DNA of 64,000 bases. Origin: Pogostemon cablin (Eukaryota; Streptophyta; Magnoliopsida; Lamiales; Lamiaceae). A program made the translations under genes and the position numbers. Location of the stretch: contig CM042985.1 in NCBI GenBank assembly GCA_023678885.1, forward strand, positions 6,684,985 to 6,748,984, read 5' to 3'. How positions within the stretch are numbered: position 1 is the first letter of the stretch; each line of letters starts with the position of its first letter. This document shows, in pieces, positions 1-10,027 of this stretch. The notes below the pieces were generated by a model. The model saw only the letters and a program-made list of their open reading frames with translations, had not been told where the DNA came from and searched no databases.

Positions 1-20
1 CTATACATCAATTTAAATAA

Positions 21-452
21 GAGTGAGGCTTGCGTGCGCCCGGGCGCACGGGAACACATTCCGCGTCATCCTCACCTTCCTCCGGCTTATCACCGGCCCG
101 TGCGCCTTTAGAAATTTAATATTATGGGAAAGGGTACATTGCTTTGGTCTAAAGGGTATACACTTTAGTTAATAAAAGGTACATCATTTTGTTCTAAAGG
201 GTATACACTTTTCGTTAATATTTTTTTTTTTTTAGAAAATAAAGGGTACACATTTTTATACTAAATGATATATAATTTAACACAAAATTTTAAAGGCGCA
301 CAGAGTGTTGTTCATGCGCCCAGATACACACAATAATTTTCTTTAGAAAATAAAGGGTACACATCTGTATACTAAAGGGTATACAATTTAACACAAAATT
401 CTAAAGGCGCACGGAACGTGGTCCGTGCGCCCGGGTGTACAGGATTTTTGCC
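21..452. mobile_element. Mutator-type MITE, GC-palindrome subfamily B, copy 1
   Basis: A noncoding element of about 430 bp starts GAGTGAGGCTTGCG and ends TTTTTGCC. It is flanked by a 9-bp duplication, TTTAAATAA at 12-20 and TTCAAATAA at 453-461 (8 of 9 match). Each end carries a GC-rich palindrome around CCCGGG, and the interior repeats 'aagggtaca/gtatacactt' motifs. A second copy at 42623-43006 has a perfect 9-bp duplication. A 9-bp duplication with terminal inverted repeats is the mark of Mutator-type transposons; no transposase is present, so the element is non-autonomous. This copy has extra sequence at about 67-105 inside the left palindrome. Confidence 0.8.
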
Positions 453-461
453 TTCAAATAA

Positions 462-2880
462 ATCTATAACTCCATACTTCCTTTAATACAAATCCATCCT
501 TCCATCATATAACTCCATCATACATGGTTATTTAATTCCATTATTATACGCAATTCAGTTAAACTTTGTACATAAAACACATTAGCCATCAACATTTATA
601 ATAACTAATGGAATGAATATAATGAAAATTAAGGTGGTTATGAGAGCATTTCATGTCATGTTAAATTTTCTAATAAATGCATTTTAATTTGTTGGTTATA
701 TAGTCATGTATTCATTAATAATAATAATAATAATAATTTATTAATATTATTATTGATCAAGGGTCTATATAAAGATGGATAAAATAATGTTTGATTAAGG
801 TCTAAATATATGTAGAACAAGATCGAGAAGAACTATGGTACTATATATGCTAACCAACAAAAAGAATGTTTCAGCTGACCCAACTTTAAGTGAAAATATA
901 TAATAATGAAAATAATATTTTAGGGTTTGAAGGTTGGAGAGAGAGGGGGGAGAGAGAGAGGGGGATTGGGGGTGCATATCATGGGCATGCATACTTATGG
1001 AAACATAACATATTAAATGTCCTAAATCATTAGCACAGCGATCAACATTAAACGAATGCATGATGATGATGAAGTGTGAATGCATGGAATCCCGGTTTGA
1101 GTGCATGAGTGCAGATTAGACATAAAGTAATTGTAATGAGACAAAAGTTACTCTTAGAAGGAGAATTGTATGATTTTTTTTTCCAAACAAAAAGAAAAGA
1201 AAGCATGTGGAGTGTTGTTGCTGTACGTTGAGAGGGTGAAGCCATTGTTGGTGCAGTAGAGTTCTGACATGTTGACCAGTGGGAGAGAGCCTGGTAATTA
1301 CTAAATTTATCAAAGCTCATCTTTAGTCAAAAGTTATAATTTACACAAATCAGATAAAATATTTAAATAGATGTAAAGTTATAATGATAGATATATTTGA
1401 AATCTTTCAAGGATAACACTGACACAGCCGTGCTTCAGATATATTCATGCAGATGATATATGGTGTATTCATGCATACATGCACTTTATTTTTAATATTT
1501 ATGGAATAGTGTGTAACTCAACAGATGAAAGGGATGGCTGCATTGTCAATGATGTTTCAAATGTCATTTCTTACATTACTTGTTTTGATCATTAAATTAA
1601 AGATAATACCATCTAAGTAAAAGAGAATATTAACTTTTAAATAGTAATTAATAACAAAACATTATTAGTTGCTCATAATTATACAAAAAAATGGCATTCA
1701 ACTAAAATTTACTCCATGTACTAACTTATTATACTAAAATACTTATTTGAAATAAAATTTATGCCTCATGAATTTTGGTCTCACATCATACTATTTTATA
1801 CTCCCTCCGTCTCATTTCAATATTTACGTTTGTTTTTTGTACGTTGATTAAGGAGTATAGTATTTTAATAGATAGTGGGACGGAGAGAATATATCACCAT
1901 GATCCCCACATCCAATACTAATACACATACCCACTTTACATTAAATATTAAATGGTAGAGAGAATACTTTCTTTGGATTATCCTTAAATTGTCGGGTCTG
2001 CTGATAGCATAGGCTAAAAGAACAAAAATCTCTCCCGTAATCATAATGATTCATGTATCAGTATATTAGATTAGATGTGGGAGATATTAATTGGACTGAA
2101 GTATGAAATGTTTTTTCCAATCCCATTTTAATTCCACCACCTAACCTCAGCTAATTTAATTTAATTTAATCATGGTCGGGCAAACCATATTTAATTTAAT
2201 TAAATAAAACTAATTAACTTCAGCTATTGCCATACACAATTAAAACTAATTCGTTTCGGGCTTAACATTCTATTTGGGTTATCAAAATCTTATTAAATTT
2301 GGATTAACGTAAAATAATTCATTTATGGAAACTGTGGTATTCGGGCAATCATAAATATTTTCAATTTGGATAATGCAAGTTCGGGCTCAAGGAAATCCTT
2401 CTATTCAGGCTAAGCAAATTTTTTTAATTGGCAAAAAAACAAAAGTTGGAAAGCCCGAACAGGAAGTAGAGAGAGTAACAAGCGGGTAGAGTCGTGGAGA
2501 GAGAAGAAGGCACGTGACTTTTTTTAGCTGCATTCAAATCCTAATTTCACTCCCATTTTACATGTATCAGTATATTTGATGTGGGAGATATTAATTGGAT
2601 TTTTTTCGTTAGCATATATACAGTACACACTCTCCCCCACTCCCCTTTTTGTTTCTCTCTCCATCATTTAATGATGGAATCTTTTGATTTTCCATTTCCA
2701 TGCATTGTAATTTATTTGTGCACAACACTCTTCCACCACCTTACCTCTCACCACTTCTTTATAATTTTCTGATTCAGGACATTTAATATGTTGGGCTAAT
2801 GATTTAGGACATTTAATATGTTTCCATAAGTAAATTATCAGATTTGGGACAAGCCCGTATGCATGATACACCATATATCA
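462..2880. other. AT-rich intergenic DNA, no gene seen
   Basis: No supportable coding region. Contains a (TAA)n microsatellite near 718-741, a GA-rich tract at 930-966 and a Stowaway-like MITE (listed separately). About 150 bp at 560-710 is a diverged copy of 44765-44905. The phrase 'gtgggagatattaattgga' occurs twice (near 2078 and 2580), so this stretch is itself partly duplicated. Confidence 0.6.
1801..1889. mobile_element. Stowaway-like MITE (short)
   Basis: Starts CTCCCTCCGTCTCA and ends GGGACGGAGAGAA, an imperfect terminal inverted repeat with the CTCCCTCCGT consensus of plant Stowaway (Tc1/mariner) MITEs. It is flanked by TA at 1799-1800 and 1890-1891. Length 89 bp, no coding capacity. 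Confidence 0.75.
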
Positions 2881-3115
2881 TCTCAAGTTGAAGAAAGTAT
2901 CCTCTGTTTACTCTCTACCATTTACATATCACACTACAATTTCAAGACAATCCCTCCAAGAAGATGGGTGAGTTTCTTCATTTTTGTTGTAAATTTGCTT
3001 ATGATTTAGATACTGCATAAGGGCTGATTGTACTTTGGGCATATTGTAAACCAGTTTTGGATCTTAGCCCCTGTTTCTTGACTCCGATCGGGACTCACGT
3101 AAGTCTTTCTACCTG
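2881..3115 (+). pseudogene. ADF gene 5' fragment (leader, start codon, intron 1)
   Basis: This stretch is nearly identical to 29085-29330, which leads into a recognisable actin-depolymerizing-factor exon. It holds the leader, an ATGG followed at once by a GTGAGT donor (2962-2971), and the start of intron 1. Plant ADF genes are known for an intron immediately after the start codon, which fits. The homology stops at about 3115, where the LTR of a gypsy-type element begins, and no downstream ADF exon follows. It is a truncated duplicate without coding potential. This copy keeps the ATG that the 29-kb copy has lost. Confidence 0.65.
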
Positions 3116-3117
3116 TT

Positions 3118-4100
3118 TGCTGAAATAAACTCCCAACAGTTAGCCTTGTAAGCAATTAAAATTTACGGTTCAATTAAATGGTGACATGTGGATTTTATTA
3201 ATTAAATATTAATTTATTTTGGAATTTAAATAAATTAATTCCTAAAGTAAATTAATAAATAATTTGGGCCCAACAAATTAAATGGAGCTTAAATTAAATT
3301 AGGTCTGACCCAAGTTAAATAAGCCCCAAATTAAAGGAGGTCTGACTGAAGTCAAACAAGCCCATACAAATTAAATCAGGCCCAAATAAAATAGACCTGA
3401 TTACAGCCCAAACAAGTGGAGGCCCAAGCCCGCAGGATATGGCCCAAATAACTCTGGACCAATCAGATTGCAGAACATTTATGAGGGGTCTTCACCTCTC
3501 ACCTAAATAAAGCGGTCTCCTCCATTCATTTCAAAGACACACTGAAGCATCTGAAGACACAGACACTCTGAAGAGGTTGAAACACGAGCAACGCTCCTCA
3601 GTGTTCTTCGAGACAAGAACAGCATACGACCCGGGATTAAGGTGCTAAGCCCCCCAGATCGAGTGTTTTGCATACGTTAAGTTCTTCAGTGTTCTTCGAG
3701 ACAAGAACAGCATATGACCCGGGATTAAGGTGCTGAGCCCCCCAGATCGAGTGTTTTCACATCAAATACGTTTAATCCAAACAAAGGCTCGACGTCTCTG
3801 GATAAACGTTATAAAGTCCTAAATTTGAGCTCGGACAAGCTTCAATTGAAGATTCGACTCCACACACGCTGTCAACACAGTCAGCGTACACTCCAGTCAA
3901 CAAAGTCAAAGTCAGCGCAGTCAACACAGTCAGCGCCGTCAACACAACCAGTCAAAGTCAAAGTCCAAGTTGGTTCGAGAGAGAAGAATCAGAGGATCGA
4001 TAGAGATTATTTCCTAAATTATTAAGTTCAATCCATCCGGATTATCTTTGTAATTCAACTTGTATTTATTTTATTATAAATACAAAAATTTGTTGTTACA
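3118..4100 (+). repeat. LTR of the Tat-like element with internal tandem repeat
   Basis: About 980 bp ending in CA just before a primer-binding site. It contains a 1.9-copy tandem repeat with an 88-bp period (about 3598-3671 and 3686-3759; shared core 'acccgggattaaggtgct'). Further right (3867-3985) is a cluster of short GTCAACACAGTCAGCG-like repeats. No partner LTR lies in the window, so the left edge (TG at 3114, 3118 or 3121) cannot be fixed. Confidence 0.65.
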
Positions 4101-4105
4101 AATTT

Positions 4106-4123
4106 TGGCACGCCCAGTGGGAC
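4106..4123 (+). other. Primer-binding site of the Tat-like element
   Basis: TGGCACGCCCAGTGGGAC lies 5 nt after the LTR end CA and about 40 nt before the gag ATG, the right place for a minus-strand primer-binding site. I do not assign the tRNA. Confidence 0.6.
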
Positions 4124-4163
4124 CATCTCTACCTCTCATCTCTTCTCCCTACAAAGATACAAC

Positions 4164-6216
4164 ATGACTCCTGTCAAGATCACAGTGGGAAGTACTTCTG
4201 CCTCCAAGCTCTCCGCCTCGTTGAGTGAACAAGTTGCTGTTGTTACAAGGAGTATGTCAATGAAAGCTCAGTCAGAGGCCTCCTCCGGCTCTAACCTTTC
4301 GGTTGAAAGGGCTTCAAGAAAACAGCTACCCATGAAAGAGGATAGTGATGAAGATTCTGCATGCTCACACCCTCGTTCATCCTCAAGCTCTTCATCGGAC
4401 TCAATTGCAGCCCCGGTAATGATGGCCGGCACTACAACTATTGAGGAGCAATTAGCAAATATGATGAAAGCTATCGAAGGGCTCACGAAACATATAGAAG
4501 CTCAAGACACCAAGATCTCCCAATTGATGGAAAAAAGAGACATTGCGGAGACTAGCCGTGCAAACGGAAAAGGATTTGTGGACGAGAGTGAGGTGGAAGA
4601 GTTCACAAAATGCCAAACTACTGAAAAAGAGCAAACTGAAATAGGAGTGCAACTTTCGGCTGATGGAATGCTCCAAGTGGATCAACTCAAAGATATTATA
4701 CTTGGAACAATAAAAGAAAGGTTTGAAGAGAATGCCAAGCCTACCGTCACTTATGTTAAGCCTTACACAAAAAGAGTGAATAACTTAAGGTTACCACCTG
4801 GTTATCAGCCTCCTAAATTCCAGCAATTTGATGGCAAAGGAAACCCCAGACAGCATGTGGCACATTTCATTGAGACGTGCAATGATGCTGGTACTTATGA
4901 AGACTATATGGTGAGGCAATTCGTTACCTCTCTCAAAGGAAATGCCTTTGATTGATATATCGACTTGCAGCCTGAGTCCATCGACAATTGGGCACAAATG
5001 GAATATGAATTTCTCAATCATTTCTACAGCACGAGGAGAACCGTTAGCATGACTGAGCTAACTAATACTCGCCAATTGAAGGACGAGCCTGTGATTGATT
5101 ATATCAATCGATAGAGAAACTTGAGTTTAAATTGCAAAGACCGATTATCCGGAGAGTCTGCTATCAAAATGTGCATCCAAGGGATGGAGTGGAATTTACT
5201 CTACATACTCAAAGGGATTCAGCCAAAGACTTTCGAGGAGTTGGTTACGAAAGCTCATGATATGGAATTGAGCATGGCAGCCAGTGGAATCAAACACTGA
5301 CCAGTGTCGGATTCTTACAAGTCCAGAGACAGACAAGAAGCCAAGAAAGGGGGCAAGCCTTATGCAAGAAACTCCAATAAAGAATCAATGGCCATAAACA
5401 CTGCTACAGTCAAGATTCGAAAGAATGGAGATGACAAGAAAGATAAAGGAAAACAAGTTACCCAAGAGTGGGGGCAAAGAAGGTTGACCCTGAAAGAGAT
5501 GCAAGAAAAGGAGTATCCATTTCTGAACTCTGATGTTTCTGGCATATTTGATGATCTGATGAAAGACAAACTCATCGAACTCCTCGAAATGAAACGTCCA
5601 GAGGAAGCGAATCGAACCAATGACCCAAAATATTTCAAGTACCATAGATTGGTGGGCCATCCCATTCATGATTGCTTCATCTTCAAGGAAAAGATCATGC
5701 AGTTGGCCAAGGAGGGAAAGATTGTGTTGGAGGATGAAGCGGCCGCAAACTTCGCTTCCATAAAAGAAGTTCATAATGAAGGCTCTTGTCATGCAATGAG
5801 TGAGGAGGGCAATGAAGATGAACAAGTTGAGAACAAGGAAAAAGCTTATTCTATGAAGGTGACCTTCATAGATGAAGACATGTTGTTGGGTTCACAGCCT
5901 CACAACCGACCTCTATTTGTAACCGGTTATACGCAAGGACTGCAAGTAAAGCGTATACTTATTGACGGAGGCTCAGCAGTAAACATCCTGTCTTTAAGGA
6001 TGTTGAAGAAGTTAGAGATACCGGTGGATGAACTCAATCATAGCCGATTGATGATCCAAGGGTTCAATCATGAAGGGCAAATGACTCTCGGCACGATTGT
6101 TCTTGATTTGATGATTGATGAGATGAGATCAACGGTGCTCTTCCATGTCATAGACGCAAAAACTTCATACAACATGCTTTTGGGGTACCCATGGCTGCAC
6201 GAGAATGGTGTGGTCC
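4164..6216 (+). pseudogene. Tat-like gag-protease, three nonsense codons
   Basis: One frame opens at ATG 4164 about 40 nt after the primer-binding site and stays open to the Athila insertion, apart from in-frame stops at 4953-4955 (TGA), 5112-5114 (TAG) and 5298-5300 (TGA). The first two fall where related gag proteins have Trp (ahead of YIDLQPESIDNW, and in the YINR-R stretch), so TGG to TGA/TAG transitions are the likely cause. The gag core is near residues 215-330. The protease follows with ILIDGGSAVNIL, where DGGS stands at the active site (DSG/DTG in many families), and the flap-region motif LLGYPWLHENG. The product would be the capsid-forming Gag and the protease that matures it. Not functional in this copy. 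Confidence 0.88.
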
Positions 6217-6433
6217 TGATGAGTGTGCAAATTCACAAGTTTGGCGCTATGTTTTGTGCTAGTTTTGGAGAGTTTTGATGTGGAAATAGGTGGAAAACCT
6301 ATATATATTGTGAAATAGCATGAATCAGGTGTTAGTGGAGCTATTTGAGTGTTTTCTTAGCAAAAACGAAGTGAAAGGGCCAAGAATCGAAGAGACGGAG
6401 TCGAAGCCACGCGAACCGCCCAAGAAATAGGTG

Positions 6434-6791
6434 AGTTCGACCTGGCTGGAGGAGGGTTCGACCTCTCCAGCAGGTCGAACCAACGTTGCTGAACGTACAG
6501 AGATGGATTCGACCACGACTCAGTTGGTTCAACCTGGCCATCAGGTCGAACCATGGTCGAACCAGTTTGCAAGAAGGAGGATTCGACCACGACGTTGGAG
6601 TTCGACTTGCCAGTTGGTCGAATCGGGAGCGGGAGTTGTCCAGTGCTGAGGTTCGACATGGGGTTCGACCAAGGCCTAAGTGGTTCGACCTGTTCAGAAG
6701 GTCGAACCTGTGCATAATTCTTCCAGTAGAGGGGTTCGACCTGGGGTTCGACCTGTGGCTAGGGGTTCGACCTGTTTGACGTGGTCGAACC
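6434..6791. repeat. Palindromic hairpin array in 5' LTR U3
   Basis: About 18 copies or near copies of the 9-mer GGTTCGACC and its reverse complement GGTCGAACC. Several form the module GGTTCGACC-N9-GGTCGAACC (9-bp stem, 9-nt loop), for example the pair spanning about 6681-6707. The array ends roughly 95 bp upstream of the TATA box. Confidence 0.95.
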
Positions 6792-6886
6792 TATGTGCGA
6801 GAACTTACCTTATCCGGATTTTCGAGGCCGAAACGCGTGAGATCACTTAGAAAGCCCATTCCAAGCCCTAGAGACGTGATTACAAG

Positions 6887-6895
6887 TATAAAAGG
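6887..6895 (+). promoter_or_regulatory. TATA box of the Athila 5' LTR
   Basis: TATAAAAGG lies downstream of the U3 hairpin array and about 1.1 kb before the gag ATG, where an LTR promoter is expected. The same position in the 3' LTR (19181-19189) reads TATCAAAGG. The template for the next generation's U3 therefore has a damaged TATA box, while the present 5' promoter looks intact. Confidence 0.6.
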
Positions 6896-7889
6896 AGGCT
6901 CATACAGAGAATAAGGAGAGCTTTTGATCGTCAATCATAAGAGAGACAAGAGTAGAGGTGGTGATCCATCCGGAGGGCTGTGACAGAGGTTCGCTGAAGG
7001 TTCAAGTAAGAATGATCAATCTAACCATGATTGTCCCTAGATCAATCATGGGCTAGAACCACCTTGGTAGTTCTAGGGTTATGAAAGTTTCATGATGTAA
7101 TTCGTGTTTCGTGTGTAAAACTCCGTACAACACTACCTATGGTTTGTTTTATATAAGATTGCATATTTAATCCATACTCATAGTCGTTTTGTGCATCAAT
7201 GATCGTTGTGTAGAGTCTGAATACATAACATGGTTATTGATTGAGTGCGTTCACTACTGAGCAGGGTTTATTGTTATAATTCTAAGTGAAGGGATTCCGA
7301 AGTATTATTAGAACTGTCTTATATGAATATTCATGAATTGAATTAAATTCGGGTTGATGAATATGATGAAGAGTATAACTTTATAGTACCTAAAAAGGGA
7401 GATCAAATCGGGTTAGATTCTAGACGTAGAAGATAATTGATTATGATAGTACCTAGAAAGGGGGGTGAAGCATATCTCTTGCTCCGATGTTATTCACACG
7501 TGTCAAGCGCATATTTACTTGTGTCTATAGAGTAAACTGCATGGTCTAGTGATGCGTCCACAAACCACAGGGCAGAGTCGGACACCATCACATGAAAATA
7601 CGAATTGCTAGTGAAACTGGATGACCCGACGAACTACCTATCATTCTTATTGATCACAACTCACTTCTCTCGACTCTTGTTATTTCTTTTTGTTATTTCG
7701 ATTAGAAGTTATTATCCATTAAACCTTTACAATTACCAAACATAGTCTAAAATATACTAGAAGATAACAAAATTGATATTTATCCGTCCCGTGGGTTCGA
7801 TATTGTAACTTGGTCATCTTCGCGACTACAATTGATATCCTTATACTTGAGGATTAATTTGTGTGTTGAGAAAACCCCTATCAAGTTCT

Positions 7890-7907
7890 TGGCGCCGTTG
7901 CCAGGGA
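7890..7907 (+). other. Athila primer-binding site (tRNA-Asp type)
   Basis: TGGCGCCGTTGCCAGGGA begins 6 nt after the LTR end. It complements the 3' end of plant tRNA-Asp (ending CGGCAACGGCGCCA) apart from a mismatch near its 3' side. Athila elements are known to use tRNA-Asp. Confidence 0.85.
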
Positions 7908-7996
7908 CGGTGTAAAATATCTTTTTTGTGTTATTTCTAGTTTATTAGGACTATTTACCTTGTTTTATTGTTTTCTTTCTAATTCGTTTTAGGTGT

Positions 7997-10014
7997 ATGC
8001 TCACAAGATCAAAGAAAGGTAATCTTGAACTGTATAATCCTGAGATTGGAGCATCATCAAGAAAGAAGAAGAAGAAGAAGAGCAAGGCAAAGACAATAGA
8101 CCCAACTGAAGCTCTAAATTTTGGAGTTGAGGTTGACGAGCAGATTTCCCAAGCGATTGAGGCTACAACTGAAGTTAATTTGGAAGTAGAAACAGTCAAC
8201 ATGGCAGCGAATCGGGATAATCTAGCCATCCGTGAGGTTTTCAGAAATAATGGGGCTGGAAATTATGAGCTTTTAGGAGCAAGGGGAACTAACACAGCGT
8301 TCGATCTTCATCCCGCTCTTATTAGCATGATAGAAAGAAACTCCTTTTCAGGAGGGTCTTTCGAGGATCCGCAGCAGCATCTGAACAAGTTCTTGGGCTA
8401 TACAAGTACTCAAAAAGACGTAGGAGAACATGAAGATGCTAGGAAGATCCTTTTGTTCAAATTCTCGCTTACTGAAAAGGCGAGGGATTGGTACGATACT
8501 ATTAATGCAGCTGAGTGCACCACGTGGGAGCAATTGAAGTTAAGGTTCTTGGAGAGGTATATGCCACCTTCGAAGGTGTTTAAGATGAAGCAGGATATTA
8601 ACCAATTTGCTATCAGTGGAGGTGAGAAATTTCATGAAGCGTGGGATAGATTCAAGGACATGCTCAGGAAGTGTCCTCAACATGGGTTATCTAAAGCCCA
8701 ATATATCAGTATATTCTATAATGGATTGGACTGTGAATCAAGAGTGCTACTTGATGCTTCTTCTAATGGAGCATTGCTTACAAAGTCATCCGTTGAGGCT
8801 GAGAGATTGTTTGAAGACATATCGATGAATTCGAGGGATTGGCCTACTGATAGAGTTAGAGGTACGTATGTTCTTGGAAAGGTAGCTCAGGTTGAACAAG
8901 CAATGGTGAAAACTAAGAGAGATGATGAGATCGTTTCGAGCTTGTCCAATATCAATAAGCTACTTGAGTCTCAACAGAAGCAGATCAGCGAGATATCTCA
9001 ACGAGTGCCAATCATGCAGCAAGAGATGATGAATAATGGAACCATCCAAGACGAATTGGAGGAAGCAAATTATGCCATGGGTCAAAGTATTCAAGGAACG
9101 AGGTACCCAAATCAAGGAAACCGGAACTACTAAGGGAACTATCGAGGGAACTTTAATAATCGTGGTCCATCTGGTAGTTATCAACAGCAACCAAGGAGGC
9201 CTGAATTTTCATGGAGCAATACGAACAATGCAGTGCAACTTCCGATGGGTGTTGATCCGGGAGAAAAGGTGGAAGAAGGGAAGCCTGGTTTCGAGGATAC
9301 TGTGAATCGGTACATGGTAAAGAATGATGAAAGAGTGAACCGCCTTGAGGCAAAGCTTGAGAAAAAGATTGATGATCACCACAGAGATTTGTCCACTCAA
9401 GTGAAAGATCTCACATTGTTGATGGGTACAATTGCAGAGAATGTGAACACATTGACTCAAACTGTAGGAAAAGGGAAGTTTCCGTCTCAGAGTATAGAGA
9501 ATCCGAAGTCGTGTAATGCCATCACACTGATGTCGGGAACGCAGTACGAGGGACCGATGAGGCCGGAATCAAAGTTGGAATTTTCTAAGCCTCGGTTCGA
9601 CCAACACGTAGAGGGTTCGACCAACTTTTCAGGTCAAACCCAGGTCGAACCTCATCGGCCAGAGCACTCTGTTTTGACACAGGAGCGGTTCGACCAACAC
9701 GCAGAGGGTTCGACCAACTTTTCAGGTCGAACCCAGGTCGAACCTCATTGGCCAGAGCACTCTGTTTTGACGCAGGAACGGTTCGACCACGATCAAAAGG
9801 GTTCGACCAACTCTTCAGGTCAAACCCAGGTCGAACCGAAGGATGGAGATTATACAGAGAAGCGGTTCGACCAAGGGGCCAGTGGTTCGACCTCCAATAC
9901 TGGTCGAACCTAAGTCGAACCTCCGGAGCAGAATGAGATCAGTCTTCCAGGAGAGAGGTTCGACCAATACAGTCCTGGTTCGACCTCTCAGCCTGGTCGA
10001 ACCCTAGTCGAACC
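7997..10014 (+). pseudogene. Athila gag with in-frame repeat array and two stops
   Basis: The frame opens at ATG 7997 (MLTRSKKGN), followed by a basic stretch of six lysines. The retrotransposon gag core lies near residues 115-290, with KILLFKFSLTEKARDW, LKLRFLERYMPP and a RFKDMLRKCPQHGL-type segment. A Gly/Asn/Arg-rich tract then stands in place of a zinc knuckle, as is usual in Athila. The C-terminal part is built of five 31-residue (once 28) repeats of the type RFDQ..GSTNFSG.TQVEP, encoded by the palindromic array at 9594-10014. TAA at 9131-9133 and TAA at 9911-9913 interrupt the frame; both sit where a Gln codon is likely. Gag and pol share one frame, so a single Gag-Pol polyprotein is expected in an intact copy. 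Confidence 0.92.
9594..10014. repeat. 93-nt palindromic repeat array inside gag
   Basis: Five units start at 9594, 9687, 9780, 9864 and 9957, giving spacings of 93, 93, 84 and 93 nt, all multiples of 3. Each reads GGTTCGACC-N11-GGTTCGACC-N9-GGTCGAACC-N2-GGTCGAACC with few substitutions, followed by a spacer containing 'gagcactctgttttga' in the first units. The middle 27 nt are a hairpin (9-bp stem, 9-nt loop). Confidence 0.95.
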
Positions 10015-10027
10015 TCGCCGAGATATT

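Larger units (their letters stand above)
3118..6216 (+). mobile_element. Tat/Ogre-like Ty3/gypsy element, left part
   Basis: The order is LTR-like sequence, primer-binding site, gag and aspartic protease, typical of Ty3/gypsy elements. At 6216 the element is cut by the insertion of a complete Athila element. Its reading frame resumes after the target duplication at 20183 and runs to 20364. No reverse transcriptase, RNase H or integrase of this element and no matching right LTR are seen, so it was already truncated or was later deleted on the right. The left boundary of the LTR is uncertain by a few bases because it abuts an ADF fragment. Confidence 0.85.
6217..7883 (+). repeat. Athila 5' LTR
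   Basis: 1667 bp, TGATGAG...CCTATCA. U3 holds the GGTTCGACC/GGTCGAACC hairpin array (6434-6791), followed by a TATA box at 6887 and R-U5. Nearly identical to 18511-20177. Confidence 0.97.

Noticed and set aside
3825..4025. 66-codon open frame in the Tat-like LTR
   Set aside because: It lies in LTR/U5 sequence made of short GTCAACACAG repeats and has no protein signature.
6357..6779. Overlapping open frames on both strands in the Athila LTR
   Set aside because: They come from the palindromic TCGA-rich array, which lacks stops on either strand; the same frames recur in the 3' LTR at 18619-19073.
6434..6791. GGTTCGACC repeats as Pol III B boxes
   Set aside because: The 9-mer resembles the start of the B-box consensus GGTTCGANNCC but lacks the CC at the right distance, no A box precedes it, and the reverse copies form stems instead.
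9594..10014. Repeat array as a CRISPR
   Set aside because: The spacers are themselves related, the context is a plant retrotransposon gag gene, and no cas genes exist.
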